From JAIOQA01 sp035493675 (GTDB lineage: Bacteria; Myxococcota_A; Polyangia; Haliangiales; Haliangiaceae), in the NCBI GenBank assembly GCA_035493675.1, contig DATJIA010000239.1, forward strand, positions 1-64,000: DNA of 64,000 nt. The letters run 5' to 3'. The position numbers and the translations under genes are program-made. Below the pieces are notes generated by a model. That model did not search any database. It was not told the origin of the DNA and saw only the letters and a program-made list of their open reading frames with translations. Positions 8,604 through 15,842 of this stretch are shown here, piece by piece (the stretch's first letter is position 1; each line of letters begins with the position of its first letter).

Positions 8604-9317
8604 ATGGGGAAGCCTCGAAGGTCGGCGTGGAACAAGCGGCGCAAGGGCCAGCTCGAGATCGATCTGCGCCCGCGCACGAAGGGCGGCGCGCTGCGCAAGA
8701 AGCGCGGTCGGCCGGTGACCGGGCGGCGCAGAGATCCGCGGCATCGCACGCGCCCCGAGCACGACGCGCACCAACCGGTGCACGTCGTCCTGCGCGTCAC
8801 GCGTGAGGTCTCGAGCCTGCGCACGCGCCACGCGTATCGCGCGATCCGGCGCGCGGTCGATCGCTGCCGCGCGCGCACCGACTTCCGGATCGCGCACATG
8901 AGCATCCAGTCGAACCACGTGCATCTGCTGGTCGAAGCCGACAGCAAGCTCGCGCTCAGCCGCGGCATGCAGGGCTTCGCGGTCAGCGCCGCGAAGCGCC
9001 TCAACCGCGAGCTCCGCCGCGCGCGCGGCGACGTCTTCGCATTTCGCTATCACGCGACCGCGCTCACCACGCCGACGCAGGTGCGCAACGCGGTCAACTA
9101 CGTCGTCAACAACTGGCGCCATCACCGCTGCGACCGGTACACGACGTGGCGCACCGATCCCTACTCGAGCGCGCACGCGATCGCCGAGTGGCGGGTGCCA
9201 CGCCACGCCGACCAGCTGCCGGTGGTGAGCCCGACGACGTGGCTGCTCACCCAAGGCTACAAGCGCGCCGATCCGCTCCGCCCCGACGAGGTCCCGGGAT
9301 CAGGGCCAGAGCCATGA
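8604..9317 (+). CDS. REP-associated tyrosine transposase (RAYT, IS200/Y1-like)
   Basis: A 237-residue single-strand DNA transposase of the Y1/HUH family. The first 45 residues are very basic. The HUH motif is seen as NHVHLLVEA (His105, His107) and the catalytic Tyr is probably Tyr166 in NYVVNNWRHH. A single-copy RAYT near palindromic DNA is normally a domesticated enzyme that acts on REP elements rather than an insertion sequence (family knowledge). No flanking ends typical of IS200 were seen apart from the upstream palindrome. Confidence 0.85.
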   Translation: MGKPRRSAWNKRRKGQLEIDLRPRTKGGALRKKRGRPVTGRRRDPRHRTRPEHDAHQPVHVVLRVTREVSSLRTRHAYRAIRRAVDRCRARTDFRIAHMSIQSNHVHLLVEADSKLALSRGMQGFAVSAAKRLNRELRRARGDVFAFRYHATALTTPTQVRNAVNYVVNNWRHHRCDRYTTWRTDPYSSAHAIAEWRVPRHADQLPVVSPTTWLLTQGYKRADPLRPDEVPGSGPEP

Positions 9318-9381
9318 TGATGACGCCGCCCGACGTGCGCGGGGTGCACAACATCATCCGCGGGTAAGGTAGCCTGGCGGG

Positions 9382-10008
9382 ATGGAGCCGAGCGCGCTCG
9401 TTCCGGTGATCGACGACGTGTGGCGATGGTCCGTGTGGAACGAGCCGCGCAAGCTCTGGTTCAACGGTCACCTCCTGCGCATCGGCGACGCCGCGATCCT
9501 CGTCGATCCGGTCGCGGTCACCGAGGACGTCGCCGAGGCGATCGACGAGGCGGGCGCGCGCTGCGGCCGCTGGCTGTGCGTGATCACCAACGCCGATCAC
9601 AGCCGCGCCGCCGAGCAGATGCGCGAGCGGTTCGGCGCGCAGATCTGGATCGCGCGCGGCGACGCCGAGCGCGCCGAGCTCGCGGCGCTCGCGCCCGACG
9701 ACACGATCGACGACGGCGACGTGATCTGCGGCGTGAAGATCGTCCGGATCCCGGACGTCAAGACGCCGGGCGAGATCGCGCTCTACTGGGTCGCGCGGCG
9801 CGCCCTGGTCGTCGGCGACGCGGCGATCGGGCGGCCGAGCGGCGCCTTGTCGATGCTCGCGCCCGAGAAGTTCCGCGATCCGGCGGCCGCGCGCGCGAGC
9901 GTCGCGAAGCTCGCGGCGCTCGGCGTCGACATCGTGCTGGTCGGCGACGGCGACGACCTCCTCACGGGCGGCGGCGCCGCGCTCGCGGCGATCGGCGGCG
10001 GTGGCTGA
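9382..10008 (+). CDS. Degenerate MBL-superfamily protein
   Basis: A 208-residue protein with the beta-lactamase-fold look: LWFNGHLLRIGDAAILVDP at the N-terminus, then VITNADHSRAAEQM where HxHxDH would lie, and later LVVGDAAIG. Only the final Asp-His of the metal motif remains, so metal binding is reduced or lost. The function is unknown. Its TGA overlaps the ATG of the following membrane protein by one base, so they form a two-gene unit. Confidence 0.65.
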   Translation: MEPSALVPVIDDVWRWSVWNEPRKLWFNGHLLRIGDAAILVDPVAVTEDVAEAIDEAGARCGRWLCVITNADHSRAAEQMRERFGAQIWIARGDAERAELAALAPDDTIDDGDVICGVKIVRIPDVKTPGEIALYWVARRALVVGDAAIGRPSGALSMLAPEKFRDPAAARASVAKLAALGVDIVLVGDGDDLLTGGGAALAAIGGGG

Positions 10009-10586
10009 TGGCCTGGCTGCGCGAAGACTTCGCCGGTCATGTCGAGAAGATCGACGACGAGGAGATCGTCACCGAGTTCAGCTTCGTGATCCTCCCGATC
10101 TGGCCCAAGCGATCGATCTACGTGCACGGCTCGGAGTCGATCGAGATCCGCCCGCACTCGCGCAGCATCGTCGCCGGTCTGCTGCGCACGTCGACGTGGA
10201 TGGCCGCGCTGATCCTCGCGCTGCCGGTGATGTTCCTGCCGGAGAAGTGGGCGTGGCTCGCGCCGTTCGCGATCGCGCTCGCCGCCGCCGCCGCCGCGCT
10301 GACCTTCGCGTTCGGCAAGCTCGACGAGGACGAGCAGGAGCGGCGCCGCATGCTCCGCCGCGTCGTCGGGATCGGCGCGCCGCCCGAGATGCTCGCGCCG
10401 CCGCTCGTCGAGGCGACGCGCCTCGCGCTCGAGGGTCACTGGCGCGACGATCACGACGAAGGATGGTTCGAGGCGATCGCGCGCGGCCGCTCGAGCGAGC
10501 TGCTCGCCGCGCTCGCCGAGTACAGCGGCCGTCCCGATCTCGCGCGCGAGGTCCGCGATCGGCTCGCCGATCGCCACTACAATTAG
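10008..10586 (+). CDS. Predicted inner-membrane protein, unknown function
   Basis: A 192-residue protein with a soluble N-terminus, two adjacent transmembrane helices (about residues 63-80 and 84-103, the second Ala-rich) and an acidic/basic C-terminal helical region. ATG overlaps the preceding stop (TGATG), arguing for translational coupling to the MBL-like gene. The TAG stop is also the first triplet of repeat copy 2. No family recognised. Confidence 0.65.
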   Translation: MAWLREDFAGHVEKIDDEEIVTEFSFVILPIWPKRSIYVHGSESIEIRPHSRSIVAGLLRTSTWMAALILALPVMFLPEKWAWLAPFAIALAAAAAALTFAFGKLDEDEQERRRMLRRVVGIGAPPEMLAPPLVEATRLALEGHWRDDHDEGWFEAIARGRSSELLAALAEYSGRPDLAREVRDRLADRHYN

Positions 10587-10636
10587 CCGCCGCCTCGCGG
10601 GTGCTACCCCGCGGCGCCACCCCACTCGGCGGCGAA
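10584..10636. repeat. Dispersed GC-rich palindromic repeat, copy 2 (short form)
   Basis: This 53-nt element lies between two convergent genes. 10584-10624 equals the reverse complement of 475-515 with a single mismatch, and 10625-10636 equals the reverse complement of 421-432. The internal 42 nt of copy 1 are missing. The element begins with the TAG stop of the upstream gene, as if inserted exactly at the 3' end. Confidence 0.75.
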
Positions 10637-10647
10637 CTTAGACGGCG

Positions 10648-10983
10648 CTACATCGCCTCGCGCGCTTCGGCGTACATCGCTTCGAAGTAGCGGCGCAGCG
10701 TCGACTCGTCGGCGAAGTCGTAGGTGAGCGCGTCGCCCTCGCACCGCGCGGACACGTAGATCTTGTCGAGCCCCCAGTCCTGCACGACCAGCTCGTCGAA
10801 GTCGCTCAGCTCGGGATCGCACATGATGTTGCGCTGGCCGACGTCGGGTGTGAGGTACGCGTCGAACCAATCGAAGCGATGGTGCGGGTTGAGGTTGTAC
10901 ATCGCACAATAGGTGCGCCGCCCGCCGAGCATGAGGATGTACCGCTTGATCAGCTGGAACGCCTCGACCGTCAGGACATCCAT
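10648..10983 (-). CDS. Small protein of unknown function
   Basis: A 111-residue acidic, soluble protein starting MDVLTVEAFQLIKRY. Codon use is like its neighbours and the GAAGG purine run lies directly before the ATG, so the exact start is uncertain. It stands divergent from the TPR gene with a 49-nt gap. I see no motif that I recognise; aromatic residues are frequent in the centre (HHRFDWFDAYL). Confidence 0.6.
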   Translation of the reverse strand: MDVLTVEAFQLIKRYILMLGGRRTYCAMYNLNPHHRFDWFDAYLTPDVGQRNIMCDPELSDFDELVVQDWGLDKIYVSARCEGDALTYDFADESTLRRYFEAMYAEAREAM

Positions 10984-11032
10984 CCTTCGATCGTGCCATG
11001 AAACCGCGCGCCCGCCGCGGTGTCGTTGGGGC

Positions 11033-12505
11033 ATGAGGCTGGGGCTCCTGCTCGTGTTCTTCGCCGCCGTCGCCCACGCCGCGCCGCCCGCCGGATCGTC
11101 GAGCGATCCCGCGTGGAAGGACGCGGTCCGCCTGTGGATCGCGGCGGAGTCGGCGAAGGACCCCGCGCACTGGCGCGACGCGGCGAAGGCGTTCGACGCG
11201 ATCGCCGACGACGCGCACCTCGCGAACCTCGAGCGCGTCGAGGCCGCCGACGCCGCGATGCGCGCGTGGATGAACACCGGCCCCGACGAGGACCGGCTGA
11301 TCGGCGCCGCGACGCGCTACCTCGGGATCGCCGGCGACGCCGCGCCCGACGCCGGCCTCGCGCTCTACGCGCGCGGGCGCATGCACTGGGGCCGCGATCG
11401 CTTCGAGCAAGCGCGCGCCGATCTCGAAGCGGTCGTCGATCACCACGCCGACGCGGCCGTCGCGCCGTACGCGGCCGAGCTGCTGCTCGATCTCCTGAAC
11501 CGCCAGCAGAAGTGGGACGACCTGATCGCGCGCGTGAAGTCGTTGCGCGCGAACACGACCTTGATGCGCGACGGAGATCTCGCGCGCCGGCTCGACGAGC
11601 TGCTCGCGCAGATCCACCGCAAGGAGGCGGAGCAGGCGGAGCAGCAGCACGACTTCGCCGCCTGCGCCGCGATCTATCGCGACCTGATCGCCGCCGATCC
11701 GAAAGCCGATCGTGTCGACGAGCTCGTCTACGACGAGGCGATCTGTCTCGACAAGGACGGCGAGATCGACGGCGCGCTCGCGGTGCTCGCGCAGGTGCCG
11801 CCGCGATCGTCGCTGGCGCGCCACGCGCTCGCGCTGACCGGCGAGATCGACGCGCAGGTCGCGCGCTTCCCCGACGCGGCCGCCGCGTTCGAGGATCTCG
11901 CGCGCCGCTTCCCCGACGAGGTCGAGGCCGACGACGCGCTGTCGCGCGCGATCACGTACCGGATCGCGCTCGGCGACTACGCGCGCGCGCGCGACGACGC
12001 GAAGCTCGCCGGCAAGCTGTTCGGCGCGCACGATCCCGATCTCGCGTGGCGGCCGTTCGTCGCGATCGCGCTCGCGCGGATCGCGAACGGCGATCGCAAG
12101 ACCGCCGCGCGCGAGTTGATCGACGTCGCGCCGTGGGTCGCGATCGAATGGCGCGACGACTTCGCGCTCGTCATGTGGGACGCCTCGTGTCCGATCGAGC
12201 CGGTCGACGGGCTGTGCGCCAAGCCGCGCGATCCGATCCTCCTCCGCTTCGCGAAGGACGCGCGCGCGCCGCGCGTCGACGCCGCGATCGCCGTCGAGAG
12301 CGCGCTCGCGATCGATCGCCCCGGGCCCGCGTTCGATCGCGCGCTGCGCGCCGCGAACGCGGCGCTCGACGCGCTCACCGCGACCGATCCGGACACCTTC
12401 GCGTGGCGCGATCGCCTCGACGATCACCTCGCGCTCGTCACCGGCGGCACACGGCCGCACGTCGCGCACGAGCTCGTGCCGCGCCCTAGAATGAGCCCAT
12501 GGTGA
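11033..12505 (+). CDS. Exported TPR-repeat protein
   Basis: A 490-residue protein with a clear signal peptide (MRLGLLLVFFAAVAHA, cleavage near residue 16) and then Ala-rich helical pairs of TPR type (for example WDDLIARVKSL, CAAIYRDLIAADP, AAAFEDLARRFPD). Such periplasmic TPR proteins usually scaffold envelope complexes. The ATG follows a GTTGGGG purine run. The end overlaps the acetyltransferase start by 7 nt. Confidence 0.75.
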   Translation: MRLGLLLVFFAAVAHAAPPAGSSSDPAWKDAVRLWIAAESAKDPAHWRDAAKAFDAIADDAHLANLERVEAADAAMRAWMNTGPDEDRLIGAATRYLGIAGDAAPDAGLALYARGRMHWGRDRFEQARADLEAVVDHHADAAVAPYAAELLLDLLNRQQKWDDLIARVKSLRANTTLMRDGDLARRLDELLAQIHRKEAEQAEQQHDFAACAAIYRDLIAADPKADRVDELVYDEAICLDKDGEIDGALAVLAQVPPRSSLARHALALTGEIDAQVARFPDAAAAFEDLARRFPDEVEADDALSRAITYRIALGDYARARDDAKLAGKLFGAHDPDLAWRPFVAIALARIANGDRKTAARELIDVAPWVAIEWRDDFALVMWDASCPIEPVDGLCAKPRDPILLRFAKDARAPRVDAAIAVESALAIDRPGPAFDRALRAANAALDALTATDPDTFAWRDRLDDHLALVTGGTRPHVAHELVPRPRMSPW

Positions 12506-12987
12506 TCCGCGACGCCGCGTCGGCCGACCTCGCCTCGATCAACGCGATCTACAACCACTACGTGCCGCGCTCGACCTGCACGTGGGACGTCGACGCGCGC
12601 AGCGACGACGCCGCGATGCGTTGGCTCGCGACCCACGACGCGACGCACCCCGTCACCGTCGCGACCGACGAGCACGGCGACGTGATCGCGTGGGGCTCGC
12701 TGTCGCCGTTCCGCCCCCGCTTCGGTTATCGCCACACCGTCGAGGACACCGTCTACGTGCGCGAGGATCAGCACGGCCGCGGCGTCGGCCGCGCGATCCT
12801 CGACGATCTCGTCGCCCGCGCGCGCGCGCGCGGCCATCACGCGATCATCGCGGTCATCTCCGCCGATCAAGCCGCGAGCGTGCGGCTGCACGAGCGCGCG
12901 GGCTTCACGCGTGTCGCGCATCTGCCGCAGGTCGGCCACAAATTCGACCGCTGGCTCGATTTGACGATGCTCCAGCTCCTCCTCTAA
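12499..12987 (+). CDS. GNAT N-acetyltransferase, phosphinothricin-acetyltransferase type
   Basis: A 162-residue GNAT protein. IRDAASADLASINAIYNHYV at the start and STCTWDVD match the Pat/YncA subgroup. The acetyl-CoA loop is VREDQHGRGVGRAI (about residues 89-102), and LHERAGFTRVAHLPQVGHK is the typical C-terminal end. Relatives acetylate phosphinothricin or methionine derivatives; the real substrate here is unknown. It overlaps the TPR gene by 7 nt. Confidence 0.85.
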   Translation: MVIRDAASADLASINAIYNHYVPRSTCTWDVDARSDDAAMRWLATHDATHPVTVATDEHGDVIAWGSLSPFRPRFGYRHTVEDTVYVREDQHGRGVGRAILDDLVARARARGHHAIIAVISADQAASVRLHERAGFTRVAHLPQVGHKFDRWLDLTMLQLLL

Positions 12988-13005
12988 TGGTAGACGGTAG
13001 GAGTC

Positions 13006-13638
13006 TTGGACTCGCTCTTCGGTGATGCCTCGTTACCGCTGATCACGCTGTTGCTCGTGCTCGGCGGTTTCGGCCTGCCGATCCCCGAGGACCCGGCGCT
13101 GATCGCGGCGGGCGCGCTGGCGGCGAAGGGCGTCGCGCCGATCTGGTTGTCGGTCTTGTGCTGCGTCGTCGGCGTGATCGGCGGCGACCTGATGCTGTTC
13201 CTCGGCGCGCGCCACCTCGGCCCCGCCGTGAAGCGCTCGCGCCCGTTCCGCGCGATCGGCGCCGAGCGCTTGAAGAAGGTCGACGATCTCTTGATGCGGC
13301 GCGGCTGGCTCATGGTCTTCCTCGCGCGCCACATGATGGGCATCCGCGCCGTGACGTTCGCGCTCGCCGGCATGCACCACATGAAGGTCCGCACGTTCCT
13401 GATCGCGGACTGCCTCGCGTTCGCGATCACCGGACCGATGTGGTGGGGCGGCGGCTACTACTTCGCGACGCGCCTCGAGGAGCTCAGCGGCTTCAAGCGG
13501 ATCGAGCACATCGTCGTGATCAGCGCGATCGTGCTCACCGTCGGGTACTTCGTCTACGCCATGCTGCGCAATCGCAAGCGCGCGCAGACCGCGCCGGCCG
13601 CGATCGAGAGCGCTCCGCCCGAGTCCAAGGCTTCGTGA
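13006..13638 (+). CDS. DedA-family (VTT/SNARE-associated) membrane protein
   Basis: A 210-residue integral membrane protein that starts at TTG, preceded by the Shine-Dalgarno GTAGGAG at good distance. The family signature is visible: GLPIPEDPALIAAGALA with the acidic residue, then GDLMLFLGARHLG, FLARHMMGIRAVTFALAG, and a C-terminal helix. DedA proteins are linked to polyprenyl-phosphate or lipid translocation. A Pro/Ala tail follows. It ends just before a perfect 12-bp-arm palindrome. Confidence 0.85.
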   Translation: MDSLFGDASLPLITLLLVLGGFGLPIPEDPALIAAGALAAKGVAPIWLSVLCCVVGVIGGDLMLFLGARHLGPAVKRSRPFRAIGAERLKKVDDLLMRRGWLMVFLARHMMGIRAVTFALAGMHHMKVRTFLIADCLAFAITGPMWWGGGYYFATRLEELSGFKRIEHIVVISAIVLTVGYFVYAMLRNRKRAQTAPAAIESAPPESKAS

Positions 13639-13646
13639 GCTTCGCT

Positions 13647-13671
13647 GTGGCGCGCCGTCACGGCGCGCCAC
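13647..13671. terminator. Perfect GC-rich hairpin after dedA
   Basis: GTGGCGCGCCGT and ACGGCGCGCCAC form 12-bp arms around a single C. There is no T-tract, so a bidirectional Rho-assisted terminator or 3' stabiliser is more likely than a classical intrinsic terminator. Confidence 0.5.
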
Positions 13672-13715
13672 GCGCGCTCGGTTGCGCTCCGACGATCACG
13701 GGTCACGATCGAAGC

Positions 13716-14150
13716 ATGAGCGCCACCACCGTCCGTCAGTGCCCTGGTTGTGGCGCGAAGAACCGCGTCCCCGCCCGTCACGTCGCCGACACCGGCACCT
13801 GCGGCCGATGCCGCACGGCGCTGCCGCCGTCGGCCGAGCCGATCGAGGCCAACAGCGAGATGTTCGACGACGTCGTCGCGCAGACCAAGGTGCCCGTGCT
13901 CGTCGACTTCTGGGCGCCGTGGTGCGGACCGTGCCGCATGGCCGCGCCCGAGGTCTCGAAGGCCGCGCGCGCGGTCGCCGGCAACGCGGTCGTGCTCAAG
14001 GTCAACACCGACGAGAACCCCGATCTCGCGCAGCGCTTCGGCATCCAGTCGATCCCGACCTTCCTCGTCTTCCAGGCGGGCACGCCGGTGCGCCGCCAGG
14101 CCGGCGCGGTCGCCTCGGACGCGCTCTTGCGCATGGTGCTGCCCGACTGA
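13716..14150 (+). CDS. trxC: Thioredoxin 2-like with N-terminal zinc ribbon
   Basis: A 144-residue disulfide reductase. The N-terminal ribbon has Cys9, Cys12, Cys29 and Cys32 (CPGC, CGRC), and the thioredoxin domain has the active site WCGPC at 69-73 and SIPTFLVF with the cis-proline. The layout is that of TrxC, a zinc-binding cytoplasmic thioredoxin linked to oxidative stress. ATG is chosen because it places CPGC close to the start as in relatives; GATCGAAG precedes it. Confidence 0.85.
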   Translation: MSATTVRQCPGCGAKNRVPARHVADTGTCGRCRTALPPSAEPIEANSEMFDDVVAQTKVPVLVDFWAPWCGPCRMAAPEVSKAARAVAGNAVVLKVNTDENPDLAQRFGIQSIPTFLVFQAGTPVRRQAGAVASDALLRMVLPD

Positions 14151-14162
14151 CATCGTCGCGGG

Positions 14163-14552
14163 ATGGAACAGCCGCCGCAGCCCGAGCCGACGCAGCCCGA
14201 GCCGACGATCCGCACGGTCGCGATGCCGCGCGACACCAACCCCGCCGGCGACATCTTCGGCGGCTGGCTCATGTCGCAGATGGATCTGGCCGCGGGCACC
14301 GTCGCGGCGCGCCGCGCGCGCGGGCGTTGCGCGACCGTCGCGGTCGACGCGATGGAGTTTCGCCGCCCGGTCAAGATCGGCGACGAGGTCACGCTGTACG
14401 GACGGCTGGTCTCGACCGGCAAGACGTCGATGCGGATCCACGTCGAGGCGTGGCGTCGCGCGCGCACCGCCGAGGAGCGCGAGCTGGTGACGCAGGCGGA
14501 GTTCGTCTACGTCGCGCTCGACGAGCACGGCGCGCCGCGCACGATCACTTGA
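14163..14552 (+). CDS. yciA: Acyl-CoA thioesterase, YciA type
   Basis: A 129-residue hotdog-fold thioesterase. RTVAMPRDTNPAGDIFGGWLMSQMDLAAG is the BFIT/YciA motif, with the catalytic Asp following the NPxGDIFGGW segment. VAVDAMEFRRPVKIGDEV and EFVYVALD complete the domain. The N-terminus carries a short Pro/Glu repeat (PQPEPTQPEPT) that is not family-typical. It sits 12 nt after trxC, so co-transcription is likely, and converges with the lipoprotein gene by an 8-nt overlap. Confidence 0.85.
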   Translation: MEQPPQPEPTQPEPTIRTVAMPRDTNPAGDIFGGWLMSQMDLAAGTVAARRARGRCATVAVDAMEFRRPVKIGDEVTLYGRLVSTGKTSMRIHVEAWRRARTAEERELVTQAEFVYVALDEHGAPRTIT

Positions 14553-15090
14553 ACGTGACCGCGATCGTCGTGACCGGCGCGGTGATCGTGAAGGTGCAGG
14601 TCGCGCCCTGCCCCGCGCAGTTCGAGTCGGTCCACTTGTCGAACGGGTGCATGTTGATCGTCTGCACCGCGGTGAGCGTGACGACCTGCCCCGGCTCCGC
14701 GCCGAACAAGCAATCGCCGGGCGGGTTCTGGCAGTTGTAGATGTTGCCGCTGTCGACGACCTTGCCCTTGTTCGTGATCGTGATGTGGAGCTGCGCGCCG
14801 GCTGCATCCGGCGGTGACGCGTCGGTGCGGGCATCGACGCGGGCGTCGAAGCGCGCGTCGATCACGCCGATCGGCGCGTCGATCTCGCTCGCGTCGATCG
14901 CGTCCTTCGCGTCGGGGCGGGTCGCGCACGTGCCGGCGACGCCGGGCGCGGCGCAGAAGCCGTCGTTGCCGCAGACCTGCCCGCTCGCGCAATCACCGGC
15001 GCCGTGGCACGTCACCGTGCAGTCCTTCAAGCGCGGGTCGTAGCAACCGGCGAGCAGCGCCGACGCGATCGCGAATCTCAGAAGTGCCAC
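14545..15090 (-). CDS. Asp-rich Cys-rich lipoprotein
   Basis: A 181-residue exported lipoprotein. It starts at GTG, then FAIASALLAGC gives the lipobox (Cys16). A Cys-rich patch (CTVTCHGAGDCASGQVC) is followed by an Asp/Ala-rich linker (DAKDAIDASEIDAP and similar), common in myxobacterial surface lipoproteins. The last 80 residues form a beta domain with a Cys pair, similar to bacterial Ig-like folds that include VTLTA. It is the last gene of the kinase operon; its start overlaps the TPR gene by 13 nt. Confidence 0.7.
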   Translation of the reverse strand: MALLRFAIASALLAGCYDPRLKDCTVTCHGAGDCASGQVCGNDGFCAAPGVAGTCATRPDAKDAIDASEIDAPIGVIDARFDARVDARTDASPPDAAGAQLHITITNKGKVVDSGNIYNCQNPPGDCLFGAEPGQVVTLTAVQTINMHPFDKWTDSNCAGQGATCTFTITAPVTTIAVTFK

Positions 15091-15842
15091 GACATCACCA
15101 CTTGGCCGCCGCCGCTGGTCGGCACGATCGCGACCGGGCGCTCTTCGCTCATGAAGTACATCGTCACGCCGGCGGCGATCGCCGCGGCGCCCACGCCGAA
15201 GCCGACGATCGACAGCGTGCGCGATCGACGGCCGCGCTCGTCGGTCGCGGCGATGTCGTCCCACGAGCCGCCCTTCTCGTAGAAGGCGGCGACGTCGCGC
15301 TGCGCGTGCGAGGCGTCGAGCGCGAAGTACGCGCCCGCGGCGACGAACACGATGCCCGCACCGCCGACCGAGAGACCGGCGATGCGCATGCCGGAGTGAT
15401 CCTCGACGGGCGGCGGCGCGACTGCCGTGATCGCGGGCGCGGGCGGCTTCACCTCGACCGAAGGCGGCGGCGGCGGAGGTTGCGGCTCGGGCTGCGGCGC
15501 GGGCTCGGCCGGCTTGCACGCGTTCGCCGCCGCGAGGTTCTGCTCGACGGTCGCGCGATACGGCGAGTCGGGCGCGAGGTGCAGGTACTCGCGATACGCC
15601 TGCGACGCGTGCTCGCAGTCGCCGGCGAGGCGATACGCCTGTCCGAGGTTGTAGAGCAGGCCGACGCTCGGCAAGAGGCGATACGCTTCCTTGTAGTCGG
15701 CCGCGGCCTCGGCGTACTCGCCCTTGTCGAAGTGCACCTTCGCGCTCGCCGCGTGCGCCTGCGCTTCCGCGCGCGGATCGGACGGAGGTTGCGCGCGCAC
15801 CGCGGTCGCGGTGAGCGCGACGATGGCGAGCGCGACCTTCAT
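15078..15842 (-). CDS. TPR/PEGA-associated membrane protein
   Basis: A 254-residue protein: signal peptide MKVALAIVALTATAVRAQ, two TPR-like helical pairs (HFDKGEYAEAAADYKEAYRL, LYNLGQAYRLAGDCEHASQAY), a Pro-rich linker (about residues 110-150), then two hydrophobic helices near 155-175 and 210-230. It is a frequent partner of myxobacterial Ser/Thr kinases. ATG overlaps the kinase stop (ATGA), so both are translated together. The partner or ligand is not identifiable. Confidence 0.75.
   Translation of the reverse strand: MKVALAIVALTATAVRAQPPSDPRAEAQAHAASAKVHFDKGEYAEAAADYKEAYRLLPSVGLLYNLGQAYRLAGDCEHASQAYREYLHLAPDSPYRATVEQNLAAANACKPAEPAPQPEPQPPPPPPSVEVKPPAPAITAVAPPPVEDHSGMRIAGLSVGGAGIVFVAAGAYFALDASHAQRDVAAFYEKGGSWDDIAATDERGRRSRTLSIVGFGVGAAAIAAGVTMYFMSEERPVAIVPTSGGGQVVMSWHF

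Noticed and set aside
8604..9317. Complete IS200/IS605 insertion sequence
   Set aside because: No TnpB, no left/right ends with the usual spacing downstream; the RAYT interpretation fits better.
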